NCBI GenBank assembly: GCA_016791425.1
Contig: JAEUMQ010000001.1
Coordinates: 251,138 to 315,137 of the forward strand
Source of the DNA: Hyphomonadaceae bacterium
Lineage (GTDB): Bacteria; Pseudomonadota; Alphaproteobacteria; Caulobacterales; Aquidulcibacteraceae
Reading direction: 5' to 3'
DNA: 64,000 bases
This document shows, piece after piece, positions 52,984 to 61,679 of this stretch (position 1 is the stretch's first letter; each line of letters begins with the position of its first letter). Position numbers and translations under genes: made by a program. A model generated the notes under the pieces. That model had not been told where the DNA came from, ran no database searches, and saw only the letters and a program-made list of their open reading frames with translations.

Positions 52984-53190
52984 ATGACCAATCCCGACTT
53001 GAACGCGACCTTGAAGGAGGCTCGCGAACTCATCGACAGCATGCACGACGTGAACGCCGATGGCCGCCGCCTCGCCAACGATCTCGCCGAAACGATCCGC
53101 AAGATCGCCGACATGCAATGCGGCGCCATCGAACAGCGCGTCGAAGACCTGCAGCGGCGCCTCCGCCGCCTGGAAGCCCAGACGGGCTAG
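52984..53190 (+). CDS. Small coiled-coil protein (68 aa)
   Basis: A helical protein starting MTNPDLNATLKEARELIDSM, then LANDLAETIRKIADMQCGAI and EQRVEDLQRRLRRLEAQTG, a likely coiled coil. An AGGG motif about 5 bp before the ATG supports this start. It ends 4 bp inside the convergent mcd gene. No known family. Confidence 0.65.
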   Translation: MTNPDLNATLKEARELIDSMHDVNADGRRLANDLAETIRKIADMQCGAIEQRVEDLQRRLRRLEAQTG

Positions 53191-54812
53191 TTCGCGCCGT
53201 CCTCCAGGAGCCGCCGCGCGATCACCTGCGCCTGGATCTCTCCGGCGCCCTCGAAGATGTTGAGGATGCGCGCGTCGCAGAGCACGCGGCTGATCTTGTA
53301 TTCGAGCGCGAAGCCGTTGCCGCCATGGATCTGCAGCGCGTTGTCTGCTGCGGCCCACGCCACGCGCGCGCCAAGCAGCTTCGCCATCCCCGCTTCCAGA
53401 TCGCAGCGTTTGCCAGAATCCTTTTGCCGCGCGGAATAATAGGCGAGCTGCCGCGCCGCGACGAGCTCCGCCGCCATCATCGTCAGCTTGTCGGCGACGC
53501 GCGGGAACGCGAAGATCTCGCCGCCGAATTGCTTGCGCTCGAGCGCATAGGACAAGCCCAGCTCCAGCGCGCATTGCGCCACGCCGATGGCGCGCGCCGC
53601 GGTCTGGATGCGCGCGCTCTCGAACGTCGCCATCAGCTGCTTGAAGCCCTGCCCCTCCACGCCCCCGAGCAGGTTCGCCGCCGGCACGCGAAAACCGTCG
53701 AACCCGATCTCGTATTCCTTCATGCCGCGATAGCCGAGCACCTCGATCTCGCCGCCGGTCATGCCCTGCGCCGGGAACGGATTGCCGTCCGTGCCGCGCG
53801 GCTTTTCCGCGAGCAGCATGGAAAGCCCGCGATGATCATTCGTGTTCGGATCGGTGCGCACGAGCAGCGTCATCAAATCCGCGCGCGCCGCATGCGTGAT
53901 CCAGGTCTTGTTCCCGGTGACCACATAATGATCGCCGTCGCGCACGGCGCGCGTGCGCAATGAGCCAAGATCCGACCCCGTGTTCGGCTCTGTGAACACC
54001 GCCGTCGGAAGAATCTCTCCAGACGCCAGCTTCGGCAGCCATTTTCTCTTCTGATCGGCCGTGCCGCCGCTCATGATGAGCTCGGCCGCGATCTCCGAGC
54101 GCGTGCCCAATGACCCCGTGCCGATATAGCCGCGCGACAGCTCTTCCGAGACGATGCACATCGCGATCTTGCCGAGCCCCGCGCCGCCGTCCTCTTCCGC
54201 GATCGTCAGCCCGAAGACGCCGAGATCGGCCATCTCCTGCACGATCTCCATCGGAATGAGCTCGTCCTTCAAATGCCAATCGTGCGCATAAGGCACGATC
54301 TTCTCTTCCGCGAAGCTGCGGAACTGGTCGCGGATCATCGAGCCTTCTTCGTCGAGGCCCGTATCTTCGAGGCTCGCCTTGCCTTGCCCGGCGCGCAGGA
54401 GCGCCGCCAGCCGCGCCCGCTTCGGCGCCTCGAAGCTGAACTGAACGGCGGGCGGCTCAAGCCCGAAGTCCGCCGGGCGGATCAGTTCGAGCTGCGTCAT
54501 CGGAATGCCGCCGGCGAGCTGCGCGCCATATTCCGCAAAGAGGCATTCGCAGAGCAGCGCCTCCGTCTCCCCGAAGCGCCCTTCATCGTTAAGGCGTCGC
54601 GCCCAGAGCGACGTCTGCCGCAGCGCCTCCGCATAGGTCGCCACCCACGCGAAGCCGTGCGATACGCGCTGCTCCGCATCGATCAGCGTCCGGTCGATCT
54701 TGCCGGACGGCGCCACGCGCGCCCTGAGCCGGCTCCGCGCCGCCGCAGCATACTTCTCGGCCGCGGAAGCCGCCGCATCGATTTGCGCCAGAAGCTCCGT
54801 CGTCGCGCTCAT
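53187..54812 (-). CDS. mcd: Acyl-CoA dehydrogenase, probable (2S)-methylsuccinyl-CoA dehydrogenase
   Basis: A flavoprotein of 541 aa, about 150 residues longer than ordinary acyl-CoA dehydrogenases. The extra N-terminal domain (RTLIDAEQRVSHGFAWVATY, ALRQTSLWARRLNDEGRFGE, AQLAGGIPMTQLELIRPADF) matches what I recall of Mcd of the ethylmalonyl-CoA pathway. The dehydrogenase core has LGVFGLTIAEEDGGAGLGK, EPNTGSDLGSLRTRAV, VTGNKTWITHA and the C-terminal QIHGGNGFALEYKISR. ccr and ecm lie 5-9 kb away, which strengthens the assignment. It oxidises methylsuccinyl-CoA to mesaconyl-CoA, probably passing electrons to ETF. Confidence 0.82.
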   Translation of the reverse strand: MSATTELLAQIDAAASAAEKYAAAARSRLRARVAPSGKIDRTLIDAEQRVSHGFAWVATYAEALRQTSLWARRLNDEGRFGETEALLCECLFAEYGAQLAGGIPMTQLELIRPADFGLEPPAVQFSFEAPKRARLAALLRAGQGKASLEDTGLDEEGSMIRDQFRSFAEEKIVPYAHDWHLKDELIPMEIVQEMADLGVFGLTIAEEDGGAGLGKIAMCIVSEELSRGYIGTGSLGTRSEIAAELIMSGGTADQKRKWLPKLASGEILPTAVFTEPNTGSDLGSLRTRAVRDGDHYVVTGNKTWITHAARADLMTLLVRTDPNTNDHRGLSMLLAEKPRGTDGNPFPAQGMTGGEIEVLGYRGMKEYEIGFDGFRVPAANLLGGVEGQGFKQLMATFESARIQTAARAIGVAQCALELGLSYALERKQFGGEIFAFPRVADKLTMMAAELVAARQLAYYSARQKDSGKRCDLEAGMAKLLGARVAWAAADNALQIHGGNGFALEYKISRVLCDARILNIFEGAGEIQAQVIARRLLEDGAN

Positions 54813-54891
54813 GGGGATTCCTTGCTTCGCCTCTGCGGCGTACCAGATTTGTGCGGCTGCGAAAGCCGGGCCGGCATGGTATTAACCTTGT

Positions 54892-55080
54892 ATGCGACCG
54901 AAGAAGGTTGGAGCGCGCGCCTCCAGGCGCGCAAAGCCCACAGATTGTGCAGGGAAAGCGGGCCTGAAGGCCCGCGCTCCCGCCCCGCCGCGGAACCGAG
55001 ACTCCAAGTCGGAAATCGACTTCGCCACGTTCCACGAGTGGTCAAGCGCCGCCGACGACGAGGCCTACGCGGAGCTCTGA
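54892..55080 (+). CDS. Small ORF carrying a palindromic insertion (62 aa)
   Basis: The frame starts MRPKKVGA and ends SEIDFATFHEWSSAADDEAY-AEL; the middle (about residues 8-32) is encoded by a 71-bp palindrome. The tail EWSSAADDEAYAEL resembles the end of small antitoxin-like proteins, but I do not recognise a family. Expression is unproven; it may be a relic. Confidence 0.4.
   Translation: MRPKKVGARASRRAKPTDCAGKAGLKARAPAPPRNRDSKSEIDFATFHEWSSAADDEAYAEL
54910..54980. repeat. 71-bp palindromic element
   Basis: The ends GGAGCGCG (54910-54917) and CGCGCTCC (54973-54980) are perfect inverted repeats. The inner dyads GCGCCTccaGGCGC and GGGCCTgaaGGCCC give two hairpin lobes. It sits inside the small ORF above. 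Confidence 0.85.
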
Positions 55081-55082
55081 CT

Positions 55083-56132
55083 TCAGCTCATCCACCGGAG
55101 CGTCGTCGGCTCGATCGGATTGACGAAATCCCGCTTCTCCGCGCGCGACGCCGCCCATTCCTTCTTCAGCTTCAGATACCATTTCGCCTGCACGTCGATG
55201 TCGTCGATCCAGAGCATGCTCTTGGTGTGCGCCAGTCCCTCGTTCTGCAGATCGACCATGCGCCCGTCCTGATCGAGGAACTTGCGCGCCGCCGGATAAA
55301 GGATGGGCTTCATGAGATCGAGGAAACCGGCGTTCGTCCAATACACCATCTGCGTGATGCGTGTGCTCGTCTCGTTCACCGGCGTGAGGCAGGTCAGGGT
55401 GTAAAGCCGCTTCTTCCCCGCCTCCACCACCTCCCAGCGATAGCCCGGCAGCTTGAACACGATCTCGGTCGTCACATCGCCGCCGAACAGCCACCGATAG
55501 GCGAGAGAATTCGACGCCGGCGCGTGCTTCGCGATCCCCCAGCCCAGTTCGCGCGGAACGAAGGCCTTCTCCTTCAACTTCCGCCCCGCCGACGGCGGAC
55601 GCCACCACCATTGATTATGCACGTAAGGCACGTGCGCGGGGTCCATCAATCCGACCACGGAATTGTCGATGTCGGCGTTGAAAATCCGCCCGACGACCAT
55701 GTTCGGCTGCGCGTCCGGCGCATCGAGCTCAGGCGGCGGCGCGACGTCCTCCGAGCGCGCATCGGCGGCCATATAGACGAACACCATCCCGTGCGCCTCG
55801 TGCGTCGGATAGCGCCGCACGCGGATGCGCTCCACCTCGTAGCTCTGCCCTTCCGCCAACGACGGAATGAGCTTGCACACACCGTCAACGCCATAGCGCC
55901 AGCCATGGTACGGGCATTCGATCGTCACCGCGCCACCGGTGAGCTGCTGCTTGCCCGCCGACAAGGGAACAGCCCGATGCGGGCACACGTCGCGCAGCGC
56001 GAACGCAATCCCGTCCGCGCCGCGCGCCAGCATCACCGGCTCGCCGAGGATCTCGCGGCGGAAATGCCCGCCGCGCTTCAGCTCCGCTGAATTCGCCGCG
56101 AAGTACCAGAGATCGCGCAGCATGTCCGTCAT
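55083..56132 (-). CDS. Rieske (2Fe-2S) aromatic ring-hydroxylating / O-demethylase-type oxygenase, alpha subunit
   Basis: A mononuclear-iron oxygenase of 349 aa, similar in layout to VanA. The Rieske cluster ligands are Cys50/His52 in CPHRAVPLSAG and Cys73/His76 in CPYHGWRY. The catalytic iron site is in NSVVGLMDPAHVPYVHNQ, with Asp and two His (DPAHVPYVH). No ferredoxin-reductase gene is adjacent, so electrons must come from elsewhere. The start overlaps the stop of the next small gene by 4 bp. The substrate is unknown. Confidence 0.9.
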   Translation of the reverse strand: MTDMLRDLWYFAANSAELKRGGHFRREILGEPVMLARGADGIAFALRDVCPHRAVPLSAGKQQLTGGAVTIECPYHGWRYGVDGVCKLIPSLAEGQSYEVERIRVRRYPTHEAHGMVFVYMAADARSEDVAPPPELDAPDAQPNMVVGRIFNADIDNSVVGLMDPAHVPYVHNQWWWRPPSAGRKLKEKAFVPRELGWGIAKHAPASNSLAYRWLFGGDVTTEIVFKLPGYRWEVVEAGKKRLYTLTCLTPVNETSTRITQMVYWTNAGFLDLMKPILYPAARKFLDQDGRMVDLQNEGLAHTKSMLWIDDIDVQAKWYLKLKKEWAASRAEKRDFVNPIEPTTLRWMS

Positions 56133-56371
56133 TGCTTCAGCGCTATATATTGCACGCCCGCCAGGCCGACAAAGCCGAGCGCAGCGGAGATCACGATCCC
56201 CGCCAGGCACAAGGCCGCGATCAGCCCATGCCACGCCCGCGACCGCCACACGCGCGCGCGGCTCATCGCAGGCCCCGCGAAGCGCAGCGTCAGCACGCTG
56301 AACCAAACGATCGCGCCCACCGCCGCGATGAAGATCGCCGTCTGCGCCAGGATCATCTGCCAGCCGCTCAT
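56129..56371 (-). CDS. Small two-TM membrane protein (80 aa)
   Basis: Two hydrophobic helices (MILAQTAIFIAAVGAIVWFS and AALCLAGIVISAALGFVGLA), separated by a basic loop (SRARVWRSRAWH). It overlaps the oxygenase start by ATGA, so the two are translationally coupled. Function unknown; it might help anchor or supply the oxygenase. Confidence 0.65.
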   Translation of the reverse strand: MSGWQMILAQTAIFIAAVGAIVWFSVLTLRFAGPAMSRARVWRSRAWHGLIAALCLAGIVISAALGFVGLAGVQYIALKQ

Positions 56372-56397
56372 GCGCGACGCTTCAGGATGGCCCGGTC

Positions 56398-56420
56398 CCC
56401 CTCCCCCTTGCGGGGAGGGG
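56398..56420. repeat. GC-rich hairpin, second copy of the 20.97-kb element
   Basis: The stem CCCCTCCCC / GGGGAGGGG is the same as at 20965-20987, again followed by a TAGGGGTGGGG-type tract. A second C-rich/G-rich dyad lies near 56492-56512. Both lie between the chagasin-type gene and the small membrane-protein gene. Confidence 0.6.
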
Positions 56421-56554
56421 TTAGGGGTGGGGGGCCTCCAAGATAGGGCTCGACGCTGGTCGAAAGCGCATCGGCGCGCGCGCCCTCCCGACCCTCCCCC
56501 ACAAGGGGGGAGAGAGTATCGATATTCCGCATTCGGATCATTCCGCGACGCCGA

Positions 56555-57034
56555 TCATTCCGCAATGATCGTCACCGCGAAGCTGTTCGCCGGCGGCCCG
56601 CCCGTCTCCCACGGCCGGCGCTGTTCGAGCCTGAGCTCGCCCGATCCCGCTTCCTTGGCCGTGAAATAGAACACTTCCCAATGATTGCCGCCGGTGAAGC
56701 CCGGGCGTCGCTGCGCGGCCGTGGTCGGCCCGCCGCCTTGTCCTGACGCTTCGAGGAAATCCGGCGTCGTCGTCGGCGCCCACAGATACCCAGCCGTCGG
56801 CACGCCCACGAGCTGCACCGCGAAGCGCTCGCCGACCGCGACCGCGATCGTCTGCCCCGCCATGTCGGCGCCGATGCGGTTCACGACATCCTCCTGCACG
56901 GGCGCGGCGATGGCGCCCGTCGCCTTCGTCGCCTCCGATTGCGCGGGCGTGGCCTCGCTCCGAGCCGGCGCAGCGCATGCGACGAGCGCCGCCATCGCGA
57001 CAAGACCGAACAAACGCATTCCCATCCTCCTCAT
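56555..57034 (-). CDS. Chagasin-type (I42) cysteine-protease inhibitor lipoprotein
   Basis: A 159-aa exported inhibitor. The signal ends at a lipobox LVAC (Cys20). The inhibitor loops are visible: VPTAGYLWAPTTT matches the chagasin NPTTGYxW loop, and the GFTGGNHWEVFYFTAKEAG ... LRLEQRRPWE section matches the GxxG and RPW blocks. It probably protects against, or regulates, a cysteine peptidase in the envelope. It is 10 bp downstream of the M20 peptidase gene. Confidence 0.85.
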   Translation of the reverse strand: MRRMGMRLFGLVAMAALVACAAPARSEATPAQSEATKATGAIAAPVQEDVVNRIGADMAGQTIAVAVGERFAVQLVGVPTAGYLWAPTTTPDFLEASGQGGGPTTAAQRRPGFTGGNHWEVFYFTAKEAGSGELRLEQRRPWETGGPPANSFAVTIIAE

Positions 57035-57044
57035 CGAGCCGAGA

Positions 57045-58523
57045 TCAGCGCGAGCCGGTCTCGATCACCTGCGCATAGAACCCGACCATGCGCCCGATAT
57101 TCTCCACCGACATCCGCTCTCCAGTGCCGTGCACGCGCCGGGTGTCTTCCTCGCGGAACCACACCGGCGCATAGCGGTACACGTTTTCCGCGATCGGAAC
57201 ATAGTGCCGCGAATCCGTCGCCCCCAGCACCAGCATCGGCGCCACGGGCGCGCTCTCCGGCGCATGCGCTGCCGCCGCCGAAGCGATGAGCGCGTACGAA
57301 TCGCTGGTCGTGGACGACACCGGCGAGGGGTTGTTCGGCGTCCCGGAGGGTTCGATGGTCACGCCCTCGATCCCGGCCACGCTTCCCCGCAGATGCGCCA
57401 GCGCGCTTTCCACGCTGTCGCGCGGATGCAGACGCAGATTGACGATCGCATGCATCTCCTGCGGCAGCACGTTCTCCTTCGCGCCGCCGTCGATCATCGT
57501 CGGCGCGATCGTCGTGCGCAGCAGCGCATTGCCGCTCGGCAGCGCCGCCATCCGCGACGTCAGCACGCCGCCGAACGCCCAGCGATTGGCGATCGCCGCG
57601 CGCGTCATCAGCGGCAGCTTCGGCGCCAGCGCTTCGAGCATGAGCGGCGCAGGCCCGTCATCGAGGCTGCCCGGAAACGGATGCGACCTGAGCGCCAGGA
57701 TCGCGCGCGCCAGCCGCTCCGCAGCGGTGTCGGCGCCCGGCATGGAGGAATGCCCACCCGCCGCGCGCGCCGTGACGCGCACGGTCATGTAGCCCTTCTC
57801 CGCGATGCCGATGAGCGCGACAGGGCCGCCGGTCAGCGGATGGTCCTCGATCACGGCCATGCCCTCGTCGAGCACGAACCAGGGCCGGATGTTCCGCTCC
57901 CGGATGAGGTCCGCCGTCGCCTTCGCGCCGGCGCCGAGCACTTCCTCGTCATGCCCGAACGCGAACATCACGGTCCGCTTCGGCGTGAAGCCGCGCGCGA
58001 GCAGCGCCTCCATCGCCTCCAGGATCGATATGAGCGATCCCTTGTCGTCGGCCGCGCCGCGTCCGTAGACGAACCCGTCCTTGATCTCGCCGGAGAATGG
58101 CGGCGCTTCCCAGTCGCCCTCGGTCCCGGCCTCCACCGGCACCACATCCTGGTGCGCCATGAGCAGGATCGGCGGCAGCGACGCATCGCTTCCCGGCAAC
58201 GTATAGAGCAGCGAGTGACCCGCCACGATCTCCCGCCGCATCGCCGCGTGCGTGCGCGGATACGAGCGCTCGAGGAGCGCATGCAGCGCCGCGAACGCCG
58301 CTGGATCCTCCACCACGTTCTCCGTGCGCGAGATCGTCTGGATACGGATCGCTTCGGAAAGCCGCCCGGCCGCCGCGTTCACATCGAACGCCGGCGCCGC
58401 CGCCAGCTCAACCGCGGCCGGCGCGCCGGCCGGCTTGAACGTCGCGGTCCGCACCGCCGCAATCCCCGCGACCGCGAGGACGATCGCCAATAGGGCCGCT
58501 GCGCCCCACCACACCCACTTCAT
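57045..58523 (-). CDS. M20 family metallopeptidase (carboxypeptidase S-like), membrane-anchored
   Basis: A 492-aa Zn peptidase. The N-terminus has a TM/signal anchor (WVWWGAAALLAIVLAVAGIA). Metal and catalytic motifs are LLMAHQDVVPVEAG, YGRGAADDKGSLISILEA, AFGHDEEVLGAG and LVLGATDSRHYVP. The lid domain includes GGHSSMPGADTAAERLA. The product is closer to Cps1/PM20D1-type enzymes than to DapE. Start ATG 58523; the true substrate is unknown. Confidence 0.9.
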   Translation of the reverse strand: MKWVWWGAAALLAIVLAVAGIAAVRTATFKPAGAPAAVELAAAPAFDVNAAAGRLSEAIRIQTISRTENVVEDPAAFAALHALLERSYPRTHAAMRREIVAGHSLLYTLPGSDASLPPILLMAHQDVVPVEAGTEGDWEAPPFSGEIKDGFVYGRGAADDKGSLISILEAMEALLARGFTPKRTVMFAFGHDEEVLGAGAKATADLIRERNIRPWFVLDEGMAVIEDHPLTGGPVALIGIAEKGYMTVRVTARAAGGHSSMPGADTAAERLARAILALRSHPFPGSLDDGPAPLMLEALAPKLPLMTRAAIANRWAFGGVLTSRMAALPSGNALLRTTIAPTMIDGGAKENVLPQEMHAIVNLRLHPRDSVESALAHLRGSVAGIEGVTIEPSGTPNNPSPVSSTTSDSYALIASAAAAHAPESAPVAPMLVLGATDSRHYVPIAENVYRYAPVWFREEDTRRVHGTGERMSVENIGRMVGFYAQVIETGSR

Positions 58524-58672
58524 TGGTCGGTCCCACGTTTCTCGCCGGCATCCTGGCGCGCCGGGCTGCCGTGGGCAATCGGGCTGCGACAATCCCCCCT
58601 TCCGCCGCGAACGCCCGCCTTCAACGATACGTCACACAGACGCCATAGAACGCCGTTGAATCGGAGATCGAG

Positions 58673-59005
58673 ATGGCCAGAATGCCTTGGGCCCCCGCCG
58701 TGGCGCTCGTCCTCGTCGCCTGCGGCGACATCAGCCCCGCCGCCGAGACGAACGCCGCCGCGACCGCCTCTGACGTTGCGTCAGCGCCGACCGAACCCGC
58801 CGGTGTCTCGCCGATCGTCACTGCGATCCGCACCGCCTCCGACGCCCGCTACCACATCGAGAGCCGCGGCTTCTCAAACGTCGCCTCGATCGCCCAGGAT
58901 GCTTCCGGCCGCTGGACCGCCGCCGCCGTGTCGAACGGCGCGCCCGTCCACGTCTTCATCGACGCCGACGGCGCCGTCACGGTGCTCGCGCCCGCCGCGA
59001 GATAG
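58673..59005 (+). CDS. Small lipoprotein (110 aa)
   Basis: The signal MARMPWAPAVALVLVACGDI gives lipobox LVAC (Cys17). A Thr/Ala/Pro-rich linker leads to a beta-rich C-terminus (YHIESRGFSNVASIAQDASG, VHVFIDADGAVTVLAP), which recalls PepSY-like or other small periplasmic domains. Function unknown. Confidence 0.65.
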   Translation: MARMPWAPAVALVLVACGDISPAAETNAAATASDVASAPTEPAGVSPIVTAIRTASDARYHIESRGFSNVASIAQDASGRWTAAAVSNGAPVHVFIDADGAVTVLAPAAR

Positions 59006-59051
59006 CGTCCTTGTCGTGCTGCTGCGCGTCAGGCAAAATGGCGAAGGGAGT

Positions 59052-59276
59052 ATGACTGTGAGCAAGATCGATCGCGCCATCGAAGCCCTGGAGGCTATGC
59101 CGCCGGAACGCCGCGACGAAGTCGCCGACATGGTGCTCGAATTGGCGCAGGCCATCCTGCCCGGCGGCCCCGTGCTGACGCCGGATCAGCTCGCGGAGGT
59201 ACGCCGCCGCCGCGCCTCCGGCTTTCGGCGCGGCGACGCCAGCCGCATCGATCGCCTGCTCGCTCAACTGAAGTGA
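59052..59276 (+). CDS. Antitoxin-like protein of a second toxin-antitoxin pair
   Basis: A 74-aa acidic protein, MTVSKIDRAIEALEAMPPERRDEVADMVL and on to LLAQLK, with a GGGAG ribosome-binding motif before the ATG. Its stop overlaps a GTG start of the toxin frame (GTGA), the normal layout of parDE/relBE operons. Confidence 0.8.
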   Translation: MTVSKIDRAIEALEAMPPERRDEVADMVLELAQAILPGGPVLTPDQLAEVRRRRASGFRRGDASRIDRLLAQLK

Positions 59277-59553
59277 AGTCGCTCGCTGGGACGATCGTGC
59301 ACTCGACGATCTGAGCGAAATCGCAACGTTCATCGCCGCACAAGTCAGCCCTCGCTCCGCGGAGCGGGTCGTGACCTACATCCGCAATGCGGCTCTCGCG
59401 CTGGAGACGCTTCCGGAAATGGGCGTCGCGTTACCCGAACACGGCATTCGCGAGTTCATACTGACCCGCTACCCCTACGTACTGGTCTACGAGCTAGCCG
59501 ACGACGAGGTTCGCATCCTCGCCGTCTTCCACCAAGCACAGGACCGGCGATAG
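59273..59553 (+). pseudogene. RelE/ParE-like toxin, frame broken near codon 3
   Basis: The frame at 59281-59553 encodes a ParE-like domain (ARWDDRALDDLSEIATFIAA ... SPRSAERVVTYIRNA ... TRYPYVLVYELADDEVRI). It has no ATG/GTG/TTG before GTG 59371, which would lose the first third. The coupled GTG start at 59273 begins GTG AAG TCG CTC GCT and hits a stop after about 13 codons. One added base after GTGAA would join it to the toxin frame. I interpret this as an inactivating 1-bp deletion; a sequencing error is possible. Confidence 0.7.
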
Positions 59554-59557
59554 CGCC

Positions 59558-60835
59558 TCAGCCCCGCGTGCCGGAGAGCTCCAGCACTTCCTCGAACGTC
59601 CTCAGGCCCGAGCGTTGCGCGTTTACCAGCACCGCCATGTTTCCCGGCGCATGCTTGTTGTCCATCATCTTCTCGTGCGCGGCCGGGATGCCTTCCCAGG
59701 TGAACACTTCGCTCATCGCGGGGTCGATGCGCCGATCGATGACCAGCTGGTTTGCCTGTGACGAGTGATAGAGGTGCGCGAAGTGCGAGCCCTGCACGCG
59801 CTTCTGGTGCATCCACAGATACCGCGCGTCCATGGTGAGGTTGTAGCCCGTCGTGCCCGCGCAGATCACCACCATGCCGCCGCGCTTCACGATGCGCACC
59901 GACACCGGGAACGTCGCTTCGCCCGGGTGCTCGAACACGATGTCCGGATCCTTGCCGCCGGTGATGGCGCGCACGGCTTTGCCGAACTTGCCGACTTCCT
60001 TCATGTAATCGGCGAAGCCTTCGCCGTTCACCTTCGGCAGTTGCCCCCAGCAATTGAAGTTCTTGCGGTTGAGCACGGCCTTCGCGCCCATGCTCATCAC
60101 GTAATCGACTTTCGAATCGTCGCTCACCACGCCGATCGCGTGCGCGCCGGAAACCGCGCAGAGCTGCACGCCGAACACCCCAAGCCCGCCGGAAGCGCCC
60201 CACACGAGCACGTTCTGGCCCGGACGGATCACGTTCGGGCGCCAGCCGAACAGCATGCGATAAGCCGTAGCAAGCGTGAGCACGTAGCAGCCCGCTTCTT
60301 CCCACGTGAGGTGCTTCGGCCGCGGCATGAGCTGGCGCGCCTGCACCTTGCAATATTGCGCGAACGAGCCGTCGCTCGTCTCGTAGCCCCAGATGCGCTG
60401 CGTCGGCGAGAACATCGGATCGCCGCCATTGCACTCTTCGTCGTCGCCGTCGTCCTGATTGCAATGGATGACGACTTCATCGCCCGGCTTCCAGCGCTTC
60501 ACCTTGGCGCCGACGGCCCACACGATGCCCGAAGCATCCGAGCCCGCCACGTGATAGGCCTGCTTGTGCACGTCGAGCACGGAGATGGGCTCGCCGAGCG
60601 CCGCCCACACGCCATTGTAATTCACGCCCGCCGCCATCACGAGCACGAGCACTTCGTCCTCCCCGATGCTCGGGGTCGGCACAACCTCCATCTGCATCGC
60701 GGTCGAAGGCCGGCCGTGGCGCTCCTTGCGGATCGCCCAGGCGTACATCTGCTTCGGAACGTGGAATGCGGGCGGGATCTCGCCGACCTCGTAGAGATCC
60801 TTCACCTCTTGCAAATTCGGTCTCGCTTGCGCCAT
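59558..60835 (-). CDS. ccr: Crotonyl-CoA carboxylase/reductase
   Basis: A reductive carboxylase: crotonyl-CoA + CO2 + NADPH to ethylmalonyl-CoA. The 425-aa medium-chain dehydrogenase fold shows VMAAGVNYNGVWAALGEP, GSDASGIVWAVG, IWGYETSDGSFAQYCKVQ, the Rossmann GASGGLGVFGVQLCAVSGAH and VIRPGQNVLVWG. Start MAQARPNLQEVKDLYEVGEI at ATG 60835. It is the first committed step of the ethylmalonyl-CoA pathway for C2 assimilation and is divergent from the membrane-protein gene at 61121. Confidence 0.96.
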   Translation of the reverse strand: MAQARPNLQEVKDLYEVGEIPPAFHVPKQMYAWAIRKERHGRPSTAMQMEVVPTPSIGEDEVLVLVMAAGVNYNGVWAALGEPISVLDVHKQAYHVAGSDASGIVWAVGAKVKRWKPGDEVVIHCNQDDGDDEECNGGDPMFSPTQRIWGYETSDGSFAQYCKVQARQLMPRPKHLTWEEAGCYVLTLATAYRMLFGWRPNVIRPGQNVLVWGASGGLGVFGVQLCAVSGAHAIGVVSDDSKVDYVMSMGAKAVLNRKNFNCWGQLPKVNGEGFADYMKEVGKFGKAVRAITGGKDPDIVFEHPGEATFPVSVRIVKRGGMVVICAGTTGYNLTMDARYLWMHQKRVQGSHFAHLYHSSQANQLVIDRRIDPAMSEVFTWEGIPAAHEKMMDNKHAPGNMAVLVNAQRSGLRTFEEVLELSGTRG

Positions 60836-61120
60836 GCGCGCCTCCCAAGCCCTCGGGGTGGACGGCAGTCTTGCGCGCTTTTGCTGCACTGCGCAATAAG
60901 CCTGGCCGAGCGGCCCTGGCAAGGATGCATATACCATGCCGTCCCGCCATTCCTGCACGAACGCGCACCTTCCGGACGCGGTTCCGCCCGAAACGAAGGC
61001 GCCGGCGCGGCTGTTTGTTCGGCGCCGCAACAGATCGCGGGCGGCTGTGACACGCGTCACCGCGGGTCACACCGGGCGCCGTCAATATCCGCTCCACGCC
61101 AGTCAGAGGAGCGATGCGCC

Positions 61121-61624
61121 GTGCGGGAATTTCGCCAAGAGCCCAAAAGACTTAAGCGCGCCGCGACGGCCGCCTGGTGCATCGTCTTCGCCAGCGCCGT
61201 GGCCACGCTCATGGGGCCGCCTGAAGCGACCGCGCTCGGCCTCTTGTCCACCGCGCTCGGTGTCGGCCTTGCCGTCGTCGTGCACGAGCGGATTGATGCG
61301 GCGCCGGCTTATCTTGTCCTCGATGAGGACGGAATTCGCCTGACGCGCTTGAACGCGACCATTCCGTGGAGCGCGGTGCGCGACGCCGGTCTCGTTCCGG
61401 CAAGCGGACGCAAAGGCGCGATCGCCCGCAATCGCCTCGCCGTCGAACTGGACGACGCCGACCTCGCCGAAACGCTGCGCCGCGCGCCGAAACTCAAATC
61501 CCTGGTCCGCCAATCGGTTCTGCGTCGCCGGCGCCTGGAGATCGTGCTGCCTGCTCTGGATGCGCCGTATGATGAATTCGGTCGCGCCATGGCCTTGAGC
61601 CTCGCCCTCGCCCAAACACGTTGA
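61121..61624 (+). CDS. Membrane protein of unknown function (167 aa)
   Basis: Starts at GTG 61121, with GAGGAG about 12 bp upstream. Two TM segments (AWCIVFASAVATLMG and ALGLLSTALGVGLAVVVHE) precede a cytoplasmic domain with a PH-like pattern (PAYLVLDEDGIRLTRLNATI, PWSAVRDAGLV). It lies between the divergent ccr and the downstream ecm and could be part of the ecm transcript. Confidence 0.7.
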   Translation: MREFRQEPKRLKRAATAAWCIVFASAVATLMGPPEATALGLLSTALGVGLAVVVHERIDAAPAYLVLDEDGIRLTRLNATIPWSAVRDAGLVPASGRKGAIARNRLAVELDDADLAETLRRAPKLKSLVRQSVLRRRRLEIVLPALDAPYDEFGRAMALSLALAQTR

Positions 61625-61679
61625 GCCGGCCGCGTGATCGGCCATTGCCGGCGCCGCTTTTGCGATGCAGCGTGCGGCG

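Noticed and set aside
57045..58523. Second dapE
   Set aside because: The M20 protein has a membrane anchor and a 492-aa length and matches the carboxypeptidase S type; the real dapE is at 32659.
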